Source: a virus. From it: a stretch of 35,698 nucleotides of DNA. Shown one piece after another: positions 1-7,456 of the stretch; within the stretch, counting starts at the first letter, position 1, and every line of letters starts with the position of its first letter. The translations under genes were made by a program, and so were the position numbers. Below the pieces are notes generated by a model, which saw only the letters and a program-made list of their open reading frames with translations, did not search any database and was not told the DNA's origin. The DNA lies in IMG/VR virus record IMGVR_UViG_3300032241_002495, positions 1-35,698 of that record; one strand, written 5' to 3'.

Positions 1-2
1 AC

Positions 3-1130
3 AATACAAATCTTCCAGAATGGGTTCAATTAAAAATTACTTTGGGCGCAGATTATATTGAAACTGCTGCCGATTATATGGAAGCTACTATGAATGAAGA
101 ATACTTTGCAGAAGCTGATAATCCAGCCGGTGGTGCTGCAGCTACATCAGATAGCCCGGGCGGAGCTCAACCAGCAGCCGGTTCAGTAAATGATGTTGGT
201 CAACACTTCAATAATAATCCAACTAAAGTCAAGGGTGTAATGTCAGAGGCCAAGTCTCTTCTAGAAAATATTGCTATGCAATCTGCAGAGCTTTATGATG
301 AACTTGCTGAAGATCAACAATTAGATACTGATACACAACAAAAGCTTCGTGAAACTAAGGGTGCTTTAGATGAAATCTATGAGACCGTAATGAATTCTAA
401 TTCTCAAAATTCTCCAAACGTAGCTGCACCAACTTCAAAGTCTTCAGAAAAGAAAGAAGAATTTGAAGCAGATGACTACTATGAAATATTTGAAGAAGTA
501 GAAGATCTAGAAGAAGCTACAGTTAAGGATTCTTCTGGCAAGATTATCGGCACACATAAACCAGAAGAAGGTTTCAAGCCAAATGCTGAAGGTAAGCGTT
601 TAGGCCACAAGCCACATGCAACAGATGTTCCAAAAGGAGCTACAATTGCTCGCCGCGGCCGTCCAGTCGGTTCTTTATCTTCTGGTGCTTCTAAATTAAG
701 AACTAAAGTAATTAAGAAGACCGGAGAAGTTATGCATGGCGTGTCTTCTTCAGAAGCCGGTGGAGCATCAGAAAAACCATCATTTACAGATCAATTAATT
801 CGTGCTCATGGACATCGTGATGGTGGTCGTGTAGAATTTAAAAATGGCGAAACAAAGCAAATTCCAAAGACACATGCAGCTCAAGCCCTTGTTCATTTTT
901 CTAAACCAGAATATGCTAAGCCAGCTGATAAGGAACGTTTAAGAACATATATGTCATCATCACATAAAAACTTTATTCATGCTATGACAACAGGCAAAGC
1001 TCCGGCAGAAATAAAGCGCGATCCAGATGCGGCAATTAAGGCAAGAACAAAAGCAATTGTATCTGGTCGTACAGTTCGTCATAAAGAACTTGCTCAAAAG
1101 ATTCTTGCTAAAAGAAAGGCGGGTAAGTAA
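3..1130 (+). CDS. Partial (5' cut) virion or prohead-associated protein of unknown function
   Basis: The reading frame is open to the left edge of the window, so the true start lies outside; 375 residues are visible. A TTG at 42 is the first possible internal start but has no ribosome site. The visible N-terminus reads LPEWVQLKITLGADYIETAA, a pattern I associate with small virion genes of T4-like marine phages. Residues 30-160 are acidic and rich in Ala, Ser and Glu. The second half is basic, with an AT-hook-like RRGRPVGS, suggesting nucleic-acid contact. It sits directly before the gp21 protease cluster and its stop codon overlaps the next start (TAATG), so it belongs to the capsid operon. 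In T4 this place holds small prohead core proteins; a similar role is inference. No enzymatic motif was seen. Confidence 0.75.
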   Translation, partial: NTNLPEWVQLKITLGADYIETAADYMEATMNEEYFAEADNPAGGAAATSDSPGGAQPAAGSVNDVGQHFNNNPTKVKGVMSEAKSLLENIAMQSAELYDELAEDQQLDTDTQQKLRETKGALDEIYETVMNSNSQNSPNVAAPTSKSSEKKEEFEADDYYEIFEEVEDLEEATVKDSSGKIIGTHKPEEGFKPNAEGKRLGHKPHATDVPKGATIARRGRPVGSLSSGASKLRTKVIKKTGEVMHGVSSSEAGGASEKPSFTDQLIRAHGHRDGGRVEFKNGETKQIPKTHAAQALVHFSKPEYAKPADKERLRTYMSSSHKNFIHAMTTGKAPAEIKRDPDAAIKARTKAIVSGRTVRHKELAQKILAKRKAGK

Positions 1131-1474
1131 TGGCCATTATGCAAAATAGATCTCTCGGCCACGCCGTTACGATCGACACAGCTAACAATACATATAATCC
1201 ATCAGATTTTGCTGTTCCAAATTCTTCAATTGAAACAGTAAATACATTAGGTATTACTAAGATTATCTGGACTGGTGACTGGGTAATTAAGCGCGGTGGT
1301 GTTGTTGTTTGGCAAACAGCAAATAATACTGGATTCTTTGATTTAAATAAAGCTGGTATCTCTATTACTGTAGGAAATACTGCTGCAAATATTCAGATCA
1401 ATACAACTTCGAGCTCTGCTACATTGATTCTTGGAGTCAGCAAGCAGAGCTCTACAACTGCTAATACTTGGTAA
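1130..1474 (+). CDS. Small hypothetical virion protein
   Basis: A 114-residue protein, rich in Asn, Thr, Ser and beta-forming residues, with no Cys and no membrane segment. Its ATG overlaps the upstream stop codon by one base (TAATG), indicating translational coupling in the capsid operon. The C-terminal half (TVGNTAANIQINTTSSSATL) looks like alternating beta strands, compatible with a head decoration or neck protein. No family was recognised. Location between an acidic/basic structural protein and the gp21 protease supports a structural role. Confidence 0.7.
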   Translation: MAIMQNRSLGHAVTIDTANNTYNPSDFAVPNSSIETVNTLGITKIIWTGDWVIKRGGVVVWQTANNTGFFDLNKAGISITVGNTAANIQINTTSSSATLILGVSKQSSTTANTW

Positions 1475-1483
1475 GGAATTGCA

Positions 1484-2155
1484 ATGAGACTTATTTGCGA
1501 AACACTCGAAGATGTTACAGTTCTTAAAGAACAAAGGGAAGACGGTAAGAAGAATTACTTCATTGAAGGTCCATTCCTAATGGGCGATCGTCCAAACCGC
1601 AATGGCCGTATTTATGAAAGCCGTATTCTTGCTAAAGAAGTAGCACGATATAAAGAAAATTATATTGATCAAAATAGAGCATTTGGTGAATTGGGTCATC
1701 CAAATGGACCAACTATCAATTTAGATCGTGTATCACATCTTATTACAAAGCTAGAACAAGATGGTTCAAACTTTATTGGTAAGGCTAAACTTACAGAAAC
1801 ACCAATGGGTGATATTGCCCGTGGCATTCTAGAATCAGGTGGTAAGCTTGGCGTATCATCAAGAGGTATGGGTTCTGTAACAAAGAATAAAGATGGAATT
1901 ATGGCAGTTGGAGAAGATTTTACTCTAGCTACTGCGGCCGATATTGTTGCTGATCCATCTGCCCATATTGCATATGTTAATGCAGTTATGGAAAATGTCA
2001 ATTGGATCTATGATGCTGCCTCTGGAAATTGGCTAGCTCAAAAAGAACTAGAAGAAACAAAAAAAGAAATTAATTTAATGACACTTCGCCAAATCCACGA
2101 GCAAAAGCTATCTATGTTTGACAGATTTTTGAATTCATTAATCTTGAAATCTTAA
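1484..2155 (+). CDS. 21: Prohead core protease (T4 gp21-like)
   Basis: A 223-residue protein matching the gp21 prohead protease family (serine protease of the herpesvirus-assemblin-like fold). The N-terminal part holds GPFLMGDRPNRNGRIYES, typical of the family. The likely catalytic His is H72 in GELGHPNG and the likely nucleophile is S125 or S126 in GVSSRGMG; an Asp follows in ADIVADPSA (about 153-157). In T4 this enzyme matures the prohead by cutting scaffold, capsid and internal proteins after Glu, then digests itself. Length matches T4 gp21 (about 212). ATG at 1484 follows an AGGA ribosome site overlapping the previous stop. It lies just before the scaffold and capsid genes, as in T4. Confidence 0.95.
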   Translation: MRLICETLEDVTVLKEQREDGKKNYFIEGPFLMGDRPNRNGRIYESRILAKEVARYKENYIDQNRAFGELGHPNGPTINLDRVSHLITKLEQDGSNFIGKAKLTETPMGDIARGILESGGKLGVSSRGMGSVTKNKDGIMAVGEDFTLATAADIVADPSAHIAYVNAVMENVNWIYDAASGNWLAQKELEETKKEINLMTLRQIHEQKLSMFDRFLNSLILKS

Positions 2156-2158
2156 TTT

Positions 2159-2166
2159 TATAAATA
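2159..2166 (+). promoter_or_regulatory. T4-type late promoter (TATAAATA) upstream of gp22
   Basis: An exact TATAAATA lies 30 bases before the gp22 start and just after the gp21 stop. In T4 this octamer is the sole late promoter element, read by the gp55 sigma factor with the sliding clamp. The ribosome site GAGGAG follows before the ATG. Confidence 0.8.
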
Positions 2167-2196
2167 TAACTATATATTTCCTAGAGGAGTAGAGAA

Positions 2197-3324
2197 ATGA
2201 GTAAGAAAAAGGAACTTCTAGAGTTCAATGCTTCTGATGGCCAAAGCGTTACAGCAGAACCACATATTGGTGGATCTGCAGCACGTGGTGCTGATAAAGG
2301 TGGTGGTGAGTCTTCATACTCATTCTCTACAAAATCAGAAGTACTAAGCGCAATCATGAGTCAAATTGCTGGTCTAGATAAAGAAAATCTAGCAGATGTA
2401 TTCAAGGGTCTGCAGCATGCTTCTGGTTCAGCAGCACGCGCTGCTGATAAGCACGGCGGTGAAGGTGCTGCATTAAGACTAAGTCCATCTGAAGTTAACC
2501 TAAAGATTGGTACAACATATGCTCATCCAACAATGAGTTCAAAGACTGGTAAGGGTGAACAACCACTTCGTATTTCTCCTACAGATGCTCATAGTTATAA
2601 AGAAGATGTAGAAGAAATTTTTGCTGGCGATGAACTATCAGAAGAAATTAGAGATAAGGCAGTAATTGTATTTGAAGCTGCTATTAATGCTCGTTTAGTA
2701 TCAGAAGTAGCTCGTCTAGAAGAAGCTTTTGAAGAAAAGCTAGATGAAGCTATTGAAGAAGTTCGTACAGAAATTACTGAAAACATCGATAAGTATCTTT
2801 CTTACGCAGTAAAAGAATGGGTTGAAGAAAATACACTTGCAATTGATAGTGGCCTAAAGGTAGAAATGGCTGATGAATTTATTTTAGGTCTAAAGAGCCT
2901 ATTTGAATCTAACTACATTGCAATTCCAGAAGACAAGATTGATGTTGTGGCTGAAATGTCTGAAGAAGTAGAATATCTAAAGAAAAAGCTAAATGAAAAA
3001 ACAACAAAGATTGTTAAGCTTAAGGAAGAAAAGCAAGTTCTTAAGGCAGAAAAGATCTTTACTAAAATGACTGAAGGTCTAACTAAGACTAATGTAGAAA
3101 AGCTTCGCACATTATCTGAAGGTCTATCATTTGATAATGCTGAAGATTATAAGAAGAAGTTTGGATTAGTAAAGGAAACTTACTTTCCAACTAAGAAGAC
3201 TTCAGCTGCAGTATCTACTCTAACTGAAGAAGTAGATCTAGATGACTCAGATGAAACACCAGCTTCTGGTCCAATGGCTGCATATATCAATGCCGCTTCA
3301 AGATTATCAAAAACAAATATTTAA
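2197..3324 (+). CDS. 22: Prohead core scaffolding protein (T4 gp22-like)
   Basis: A 375-residue acidic, helical protein between protease and capsid genes, the place and character of T4 gp22. The middle (about 135-215) is a Glu-rich helix. A second coiled coil spans about 255-295 (EEVEYLKKKLNEKTTKIVKL), followed by the family-like segment LRTLSEGLSFDNAEDYKKKF (about 303-322). The N-terminal 100 residues are low complexity and contain a duplicated element, GGSAARGADKGGGE (25-38) and SGSAARAADKHGGE (76-89). The scaffold is known in T4 to be degraded by gp21; several I/L-x-E sites are available here. The start has a strong GAGGAG ribosome site and an exact late promoter upstream. Confidence 0.92.
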   Translation: MSKKKELLEFNASDGQSVTAEPHIGGSAARGADKGGGESSYSFSTKSEVLSAIMSQIAGLDKENLADVFKGLQHASGSAARAADKHGGEGAALRLSPSEVNLKIGTTYAHPTMSSKTGKGEQPLRISPTDAHSYKEDVEEIFAGDELSEEIRDKAVIVFEAAINARLVSEVARLEEAFEEKLDEAIEEVRTEITENIDKYLSYAVKEWVEENTLAIDSGLKVEMADEFILGLKSLFESNYIAIPEDKIDVVAEMSEEVEYLKKKLNEKTTKIVKLKEEKQVLKAEKIFTKMTEGLTKTNVEKLRTLSEGLSFDNAEDYKKKFGLVKETYFPTKKTSAAVSTLTEEVDLDDSDETPASGPMAAYINAASRLSKTNI

Positions 3325-3330
3325 TAAATA
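3323..3330 (+). promoter_or_regulatory. Possible variant late promoter (AATAAATA) before gp23
   Basis: AATAAATA, one mismatch from the T4 late octamer, overlaps the gp22 stop codon and lies 33 bases before the gp23 start. The same TAATAAATA form occurs upstream of other late genes here (near 15620, 16690 and 19715). AT-rich DNA makes chance matches likely. Confidence 0.35.
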
Positions 3331-3362
3331 AAACGACCCATTAAGGAAAGGGAGACAAAAAG

Positions 3363-4724
3363 ATGTACCTTAACGAAGAAATTCAAAAGAAGTGGAAGCC
3401 ACTACTAGATCATGCCGATCTAGCTCCAATTAAGGATTCGCATAAGCGTTCAGTAGTTGCTCAAGTTCTTGAAAATACAGAAGCAGCAATGGTTCAAGAA
3501 TCAGGAGCAACTGGTTCTCTTCAATCATTGCTAGAAACAACAGGCAGCGCACCAACCTCTATAACAGGTGGTTCACAAAACTATGACCCAGTACTTATCT
3601 CACTAGTACGTCGTGCAATGCCAAACCTAATCGCCTATGACATCTGCGGCGTTCAGCCAATGACTGGTCCAACAGGCCTAATCTTTGCCCTACGTCCACA
3701 ATACGATTCACAGTCTGGTGCAAATGCATTCTACTATGAACCAAATACTGGACAATCAGGTCAAGGTACCGGCGGTTATGGTAACCCATCTAACACCCAA
3801 GTTGTTGGCGGGGCCAACTCTAACTGGGGTGGTATCTATGGTGTTAACACATCTACTATTGTTTCTGGTAACTCACAAACATATAACTTTGCAGCCGGCA
3901 TGAACGTAGCTTCTGCAGAATCTCTAGGTTCTACAACAGCTAATGCTGACTTCAACCAAATGGCCTTCTCAATCGATAAGGTTACAGTAACAGCTAAGTC
4001 ACGTGCTCTAAAGGCTGAATATTCAATTGAACTAGCACAAGACCTAAAGGCAATCCATGGTCTAGATGCTGAAACAGAACTTTCAACTATTCTATCAGCT
4101 GAAATTCTTTCAGAAATCAACCGCGAAATTGTTCGTACAATCAACCTAACAGCTACAACCGGTGCTGCTGATACTACATCAGCCGGTACTTTCGATCTAG
4201 ACGTTGATTCTAACGGACGTTGGTCAGTTGAAAAGTTCAAGGGCCTAATGTTCCAAGTTGAGCGTGAAGCTAATCTAATTGCCAAGAATACACGTCGTGG
4301 TAAGGGTAACATCCTAATTTGTTCTTCAGATGTTGCTTCTGCTCTACAAATGGCCGGTGTTCTTGACTATGCCCCAGCTCTAAACTCTAATAACCTACAA
4401 GTAGATGACACAGGCAATACCTTTGCTGGTGTTCTAAATGGTCGTATTCGCGTTTACATCGATCCATATGCTGCTGGTCATTATATGACTGTTGGCTATA
4501 AGGGTGCAAGCGCATTTGACGCCGGTCTATTCTACTGCCCATATGTTCCACTACAAATGGTACGCGCAGTTGGTCAAGATACCTTCCAACCAAAGATTGG
4601 ATTCAAGACACGTTACGGCGTTGTAGCAAATCCATTCTCACGTGGTGCAACTGGTTCAGACGGTTCTCTAGTACAGAACGTAAACGTCTACTACCGCAGA
4701 GTGCTAGTAAACAACATTCTATAA
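3363..4724 (+). CDS. 23: Major capsid protein (T4 gp23-like)
   Basis: A 453-residue HK97-fold major capsid protein of the T4 type. Diagnostic stretches are RRAMPNLIAYDICGVQPMTG (about residues 80-99), ALKAEYSIELAQDLKAIHGL (about 215-234), and the C-terminal region with YIDPYA, VGYKGASAFDAGLFYCPYVP and the ending VYYRRVLVNNIL. The N-terminal 60 residues form the expected cleavable delta domain, removed by the protease encoded at 1484-2155. T4 gp23 is longer (about 521). Codon use is tidier and more C-rich than in neighbours, as expected for the most abundant phage protein. The ribosome site AAGGAAAGGGAG is strong. Confidence 0.97.
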   Translation: MYLNEEIQKKWKPLLDHADLAPIKDSHKRSVVAQVLENTEAAMVQESGATGSLQSLLETTGSAPTSITGGSQNYDPVLISLVRRAMPNLIAYDICGVQPMTGPTGLIFALRPQYDSQSGANAFYYEPNTGQSGQGTGGYGNPSNTQVVGGANSNWGGIYGVNTSTIVSGNSQTYNFAAGMNVASAESLGSTTANADFNQMAFSIDKVTVTAKSRALKAEYSIELAQDLKAIHGLDAETELSTILSAEILSEINREIVRTINLTATTGAADTTSAGTFDLDVDSNGRWSVEKFKGLMFQVEREANLIAKNTRRGKGNILICSSDVASALQMAGVLDYAPALNSNNLQVDDTGNTFAGVLNGRIRVYIDPYAAGHYMTVGYKGASAFDAGLFYCPYVPLQMVRAVGQDTFQPKIGFKTRYGVVANPFSRGATGSDGSLVQNVNVYYRRVLVNNIL

Positions 4725-4761
4725 TATTTTCTGGACAAATAAAAAAAATCTAGATTGACTT

Positions 4762-4790
4762 GGGGAAGGCTTCGGCCTTCCCCTTTTTTT
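4762..4790 (+). terminator. Rho-independent terminator of the capsid operon
   Basis: A perfect 9-bp GC-rich stem (GGGGAAGGC and GCCTTCCCC) closed by a TTCG tetraloop and followed by seven T residues. It lies 38 bases after the gp23 stop and 3 bases before the end of a convergent gene. Confidence 0.95.
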
Positions 4791-4792
4791 GT

Positions 4793-4906
4793 TTAATCGT
4801 GGTCGTATTTGTTTACGTAATTCTCATCCTTAGTTAGGACAATACAATCAACCACGATAAAATAAATTAACTGTTCAGCAGTAAGATCATTTGTATATTT
4901 GCTCAC
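4793..4906 (-). CDS. Small hypothetical protein (37 aa)
   Basis: A short open frame starting with GTG at 4906, with the ribosome site AGAAGG eight bases upstream and an in-frame TGA just before it, so no longer start is possible. The product begins MSKYTNDLTAEQLIYFIVVD and ends in a charged tail NKYDHD. No domain was recognised. It follows the 4950-5351 gene by 43 bases and ends three bases from the capsid terminator, so it is probably the last gene of the early unit starting at 5596. Confidence 0.5.
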   Translation of the reverse strand: MSKYTNDLTAEQLIYFIVVDCIVLTKDENYVNKYDHD

Positions 4907-4949
4907 GAAATAGCCTTCTTCAAATCATCGAAAAAATGTATTTGTTATT

Positions 4950-5351
4950 TTATGTCCATAGCGATCTATAATATTTGCCAAAAAGCCTTAGTCCATTATC
5001 AATTTTAGCAGAATGAGCCTCATAAGCTTCGTTATCAAGTTCCCATTCAGCATCAACAATTTCGCCAAATGCCCATGTCATTTCAGCCAAAACCCATTTC
5101 CAACGAGAATGCCAATTTGAATCTATATCCCAATCGAATTCTTTAGGTTCAGAATTGGTAGAACGAAGTTCTTCTGGAACATCCTCATCATCAACTGCAG
5201 GTGAACCATGCTTAGCATTTACTATCTTTTGCAGAAGGGGGTAAATAATTAGAGCTAGTGTATGGTCAGCATTCCACAAATCTTGATCGTCAATTTGAAC
5301 ATTGACCCTACGTGCAGCAGTCTTTGGATATTTACCAATCTTAACTTTCAT
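4950..5351 (-). CDS. Conserved phage protein of unknown function (HGSP-VDDEDVP motif)
   Basis: A 133-residue acidic protein. The stretch WNADHTLALIIYPLLQKIVN followed by KHGSPAVDDEDVPEELRST, then a Trp-rich segment (HSRWKWVLAEMTWAFGEIVD), is a pattern I recognise from many phage proteins, often early genes, with no known function. The ATG at 5351 has a GGA ribosome site. It lies in the short early unit 5538-4793 behind a sigma70-like promoter, so an early host-takeover or nucleotide-related role is possible but unproven. No signal peptide or membrane helix. Confidence 0.75.
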   Translation of the reverse strand: MKVKIGKYPKTAARRVNVQIDDQDLWNADHTLALIIYPLLQKIVNAKHGSPAVDDEDVPEELRSTNSEPKEFDWDIDSNWHSRWKWVLAEMTWAFGEIVDAEWELDNEAYEAHSAKIDNGLRLFGKYYRSLWT

Positions 5352-5367
5352 AACAAAATTTCCAATA

Positions 5368-5538
5368 TTAATATGCGTCGGAAGTCATAATAATTGTATT
5401 AGCCCAATCCATATAATCGAGTTCCACGGGATCAAGCTTTCCCTGATCGCGATACTTTGCATAAAGCTCGCAAAGCTTTTGCTCAACGCTGGCAATGCCA
5501 TCGTTTTCAGTTGGGAAATTGTATAGCTTGTAATCCAT
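5368..5538 (-). CDS. Small hypothetical early protein (56 aa)
   Basis: The product begins MDYKLYNFPTENDGIASVEQ and is acidic overall. The ATG at 5538 is preferred over an upstream in-frame start because the strong AGGAG ribosome site lies seven bases before it. It is the first gene after the promoter at 5568-5596 and precedes the conserved 4950-5351 gene by 16 bases. The first 40 residues look helical (VEQKLCELYAKYRDQGK). No known family recognised. Confidence 0.65.
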   Translation of the reverse strand: MDYKLYNFPTENDGIASVEQKLCELYAKYRDQGKLDPVELDYMDWANTIIMTSDAY

Positions 5539-5567
5539 AATGGTTCTCCTTTCAAAACTATATATTA

Positions 5568-5596
5568 ATAATACCACAGTTTTGAATTAAAGTAAA
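5568..5596 (-). promoter_or_regulatory. Sigma70-like early promoter
   Basis: On the minus strand TTTACT and TATTAT are separated by exactly 17 bases; the first base of a transcript would lie about 20 bases before the AGGAG of the 56-residue gene. The promoter sits just after the GIY-YIG gene stop. Confidence 0.7.
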
Positions 5597-5599
5597 CCA

Positions 5600-6001
5600 T
5601 TATTTTTTTATTGATTTTAAATGTGTCTCTGTTATCTTACATGATACCCAATGATTATAAAAATCTTCTCTTAATAGAGCATCATTGTCAAAGATATATT
5701 TTGTTTCATAATAAGAGCACTCCGTTCTATTTTTACATAGACGGAGTATCTCTCTTTTGAATTGTTTTTTGCCATATTTTTTTATATCAGATTGGAGATG
5801 TTTAGAAGAACCCCAGTAATCTTTCCAGTCGGATTCTTTTCTTATTCTCTTTTTTTTACCTTTTACTTGCTTTGTAGCGCTAAGTGTAAAATACTTTCTT
5901 CCAATATATTGTCTTCCAGTAGGAATATGTGTTATCTTATAGACAAATCCATAATACCCTGTGGGATCGATAAACTCTAATCCCATAAATTTCCAGCCCA
6001 T
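5600..6001 (-). CDS. GIY-YIG nuclease domain protein, probable homing endonuclease
   Basis: A 133-residue protein with the two hallmark segments of the GIY-YIG nuclease fold near its N-terminus: GFVYKI (about 18-23) and QYIGRKYF (about 31-38). It continues with SDWKDYWGSSKHLQSDIKKY and a helical region ending near KYIFDNDALL, as in small phage GIY-YIG proteins. Single-domain GIY-YIG nucleases in T4-like phages (the Seg type) are mostly free-standing homing enzymes that spread by cutting related phages. Position next to nrdB, a frequent homing target, fits. The ATG at 6001 overlaps the previous stop (TGATG). A repair or host-DNA role cannot be excluded. Confidence 0.75.
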   Translation of the reverse strand: MGWKFMGLEFIDPTGYYGFVYKITHIPTGRQYIGRKYFTLSATKQVKGKKKRIRKESDWKDYWGSSKHLQSDIKKYGKKQFKREILRLCKNRTECSYYETKYIFDNDALLREDFYNHWVSCKITETHLKSIKK

Positions 6002-6156
6002 CACTCTTTGTAATCATTAAATTCTTCTTCATCATCATCAGAAATATCAGAACCACAGAAAGGACAAAAGATAACTTCTTGATTATGTGAAATAGAACTT
6101 ACGACCTTATACTCAGAATCACAGGATGAGCATGTAGTCCAGTGATCAATTTGCAT
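6001..6156 (-). CDS. Small zinc-ribbon protein (51 aa)
   Basis: A short gene read from ATG 6156, which overlaps the nrdB stop by one base (TAATG), to a TGA that overlaps the next start. The product begins MQIDHWTTCSSCDSEYK and contains two Cys pairs, C9-x2-C12 and C31-x2-C34 (CPFCGSD), a classical zinc-ribbon pattern, followed by an acidic tail of Asp and Glu. Such mini zinc ribbons often bind nucleic acid or RNA polymerase; that is inference. It is inside the early nucleotide operon and is translationally coupled at both ends, which supports a real gene. Confidence 0.75.
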   Translation of the reverse strand: MQIDHWTTCSSCDSEYKVVSSISHNQEVIFCPFCGSDISDDDEEEFNDYKE

Positions 6157-7262
6157 TATAGTGTAAATCCTTTAAATGTTGTTTCATCAACATCTTTATT
6201 TATACCACCAATAATGTATGAAGTAATTTCAGTTTCTTGTGGAGCTACTTGAACTTCAGCACCAGAAATCCACTTTTGAGTCCATGGTAAAGGATTAGAT
6301 CCTACTGACCTACCATTTAGACCAATTGAAGCCATTCTCTTATGAGCAATCCAGTCGATATAATCACACAAAAGCTTTTCATTTAGACCAATCATTGATC
6401 CGTCTTTGAATAAAAACTTTGCCCAAGTCTTTTCTTGTTCAATCACGGAGTTGAATAGGTTAACCATTTCTTCACGTGTTTCTTCTGCGATTTGCGCAAA
6501 ATCTGGATCTTCTTTTGGAAGAATTTTGATGAGTTGCTGAGTTGCGGCAAGATGAAGGTTCTCATCACGAGCAATAAGCTTAATGATCTTAGCATTACCT
6601 TCCATCTTCTTGACTTCAGCAAATGCCCAAGAGCAAGCAAATGAAACATAGAAACGAATACCTTCAAGAGCATTAATTGCATTGAGGCAGAGCCATAATG
6701 CTTTTTTATGATTAAAAGAACCACCATATTGCATAGCCGCATAATTATATGTTTCAATTACACTAGATATATTATTTTGAGCAATCAAATCATCGTAATA
6801 CTTACTAATATCACCAGCACATTCTACAATCTCTGGGATATCAAGCATCTCATCAAAAATCTTAGATGGATCTGAATAGATATTACGAATGATGTGAGTA
6901 TATGAGCGTGAATGAATAGTTTCAGAGAAAGTCCAAGTTTGAATCCATGTTTCTAATTCTGGTAGAGAACAGATTGGAAGCAAAGCTAGAGATGGCGCTC
7001 TACCTTGAACTGAATCGAGAAGGATTTGGCGCTTTAGATTAGAGGTAAAGATATGTTTTTCATGATCTGTTAGATTCTTGAAATCTTTTGTATCACGAGA
7101 TAACTCAACTTCTTCTGGACGCCAGAAGAAAGATAATTGCTTTTCTGTTAGCTTTTCAAATGCAGGATACTTTATATTTTCATATCGTGCAATATTTACT
7201 GGACTTCCAAAAAAGCAAGTTTGATTTATGTGATTTACTTTATTAGTATCGAATACTGTCAT
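6156..7262 (-). CDS. nrdB: Ribonucleoside-diphosphate reductase, class Ia beta subunit
   Basis: A 368-residue radical-generating subunit of aerobic ribonucleotide reductase, which with NrdA makes dNDPs for phage DNA. All iron ligands can be placed by comparison with E. coli NrdB: D83 (LLDSVQG), E114 and H117 with the radical tyrosine Y121 in SETIHSRSY, E200 (NALEGIRF), E234 and H237 (RDENLHLA). The enzyme therefore looks active and of the Tyr-radical type. The C-terminus (KDVDETTFKGFTL) is acidic and aromatic, as needed to dock on NrdA. It is separated from nrdA by a 64-residue gene, and both junctions are overlaps. No intron or intein seen. Confidence 0.97.
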   Translation of the reverse strand: MTVFDTNKVNHINQTCFFGSPVNIARYENIKYPAFEKLTEKQLSFFWRPEEVELSRDTKDFKNLTDHEKHIFTSNLKRQILLDSVQGRAPSLALLPICSLPELETWIQTWTFSETIHSRSYTHIIRNIYSDPSKIFDEMLDIPEIVECAGDISKYYDDLIAQNNISSVIETYNYAAMQYGGSFNHKKALWLCLNAINALEGIRFYVSFACSWAFAEVKKMEGNAKIIKLIARDENLHLAATQQLIKILPKEDPDFAQIAEETREEMVNLFNSVIEQEKTWAKFLFKDGSMIGLNEKLLCDYIDWIAHKRMASIGLNGRSVGSNPLPWTQKWISGAEVQVAPQETEITSYIIGGINKDVDETTFKGFTL

Positions 7263-7456
7263 TAACCAACTTTCTTTATAATATTTCTAGATACAACCAT
7301 ATCATAATTTTTTCCTTCTAATCTGAGAAGGACACCATTTTTTGAACCCTTATACCATTCAGCATGAAGAACCTTTAAATTTGTATTTAATTTTAAATGC
7401 CAATATTCGCTATCAATGTTAATGATATCACCTTCTTTAATATCTAGATCTTGCAT
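7262..7456 (-). CDS. Small hypothetical protein between nrdA and nrdB (64 aa)
   Basis: The product begins MQDLDIKEGDIINIDSEYWH and consists mainly of predicted beta strands, suggestive of an SH3-like barrel. Its start overlaps the last 13 bases of nrdA and its stop overlaps the nrdB start (TAATG), so expression is tied to both reductase subunits. No family recognised. The fixed place suggests an accessory or regulator of the reductase, or simply a passenger; neither can be decided from the sequence. Confidence 0.7.
   Translation of the reverse strand: MQDLDIKEGDIINIDSEYWHLKLNTNLKVLHAEWYKGSKNGVLLRLEGKNYDMVVSRNIIKKVG

Noticed and set aside
5302-5526. Plus-strand frame of 74 codons
   Set aside because: It overlaps two better supported minus-strand genes and has no ribosome site; its product looks like back-translated sequence.
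6443-6757. Second minus-strand frame inside nrdB
   Set aside because: It is a shadow in another frame of a highly conserved enzyme, with no signal, lipobox or motif, unlike the nested Rz1 frame.
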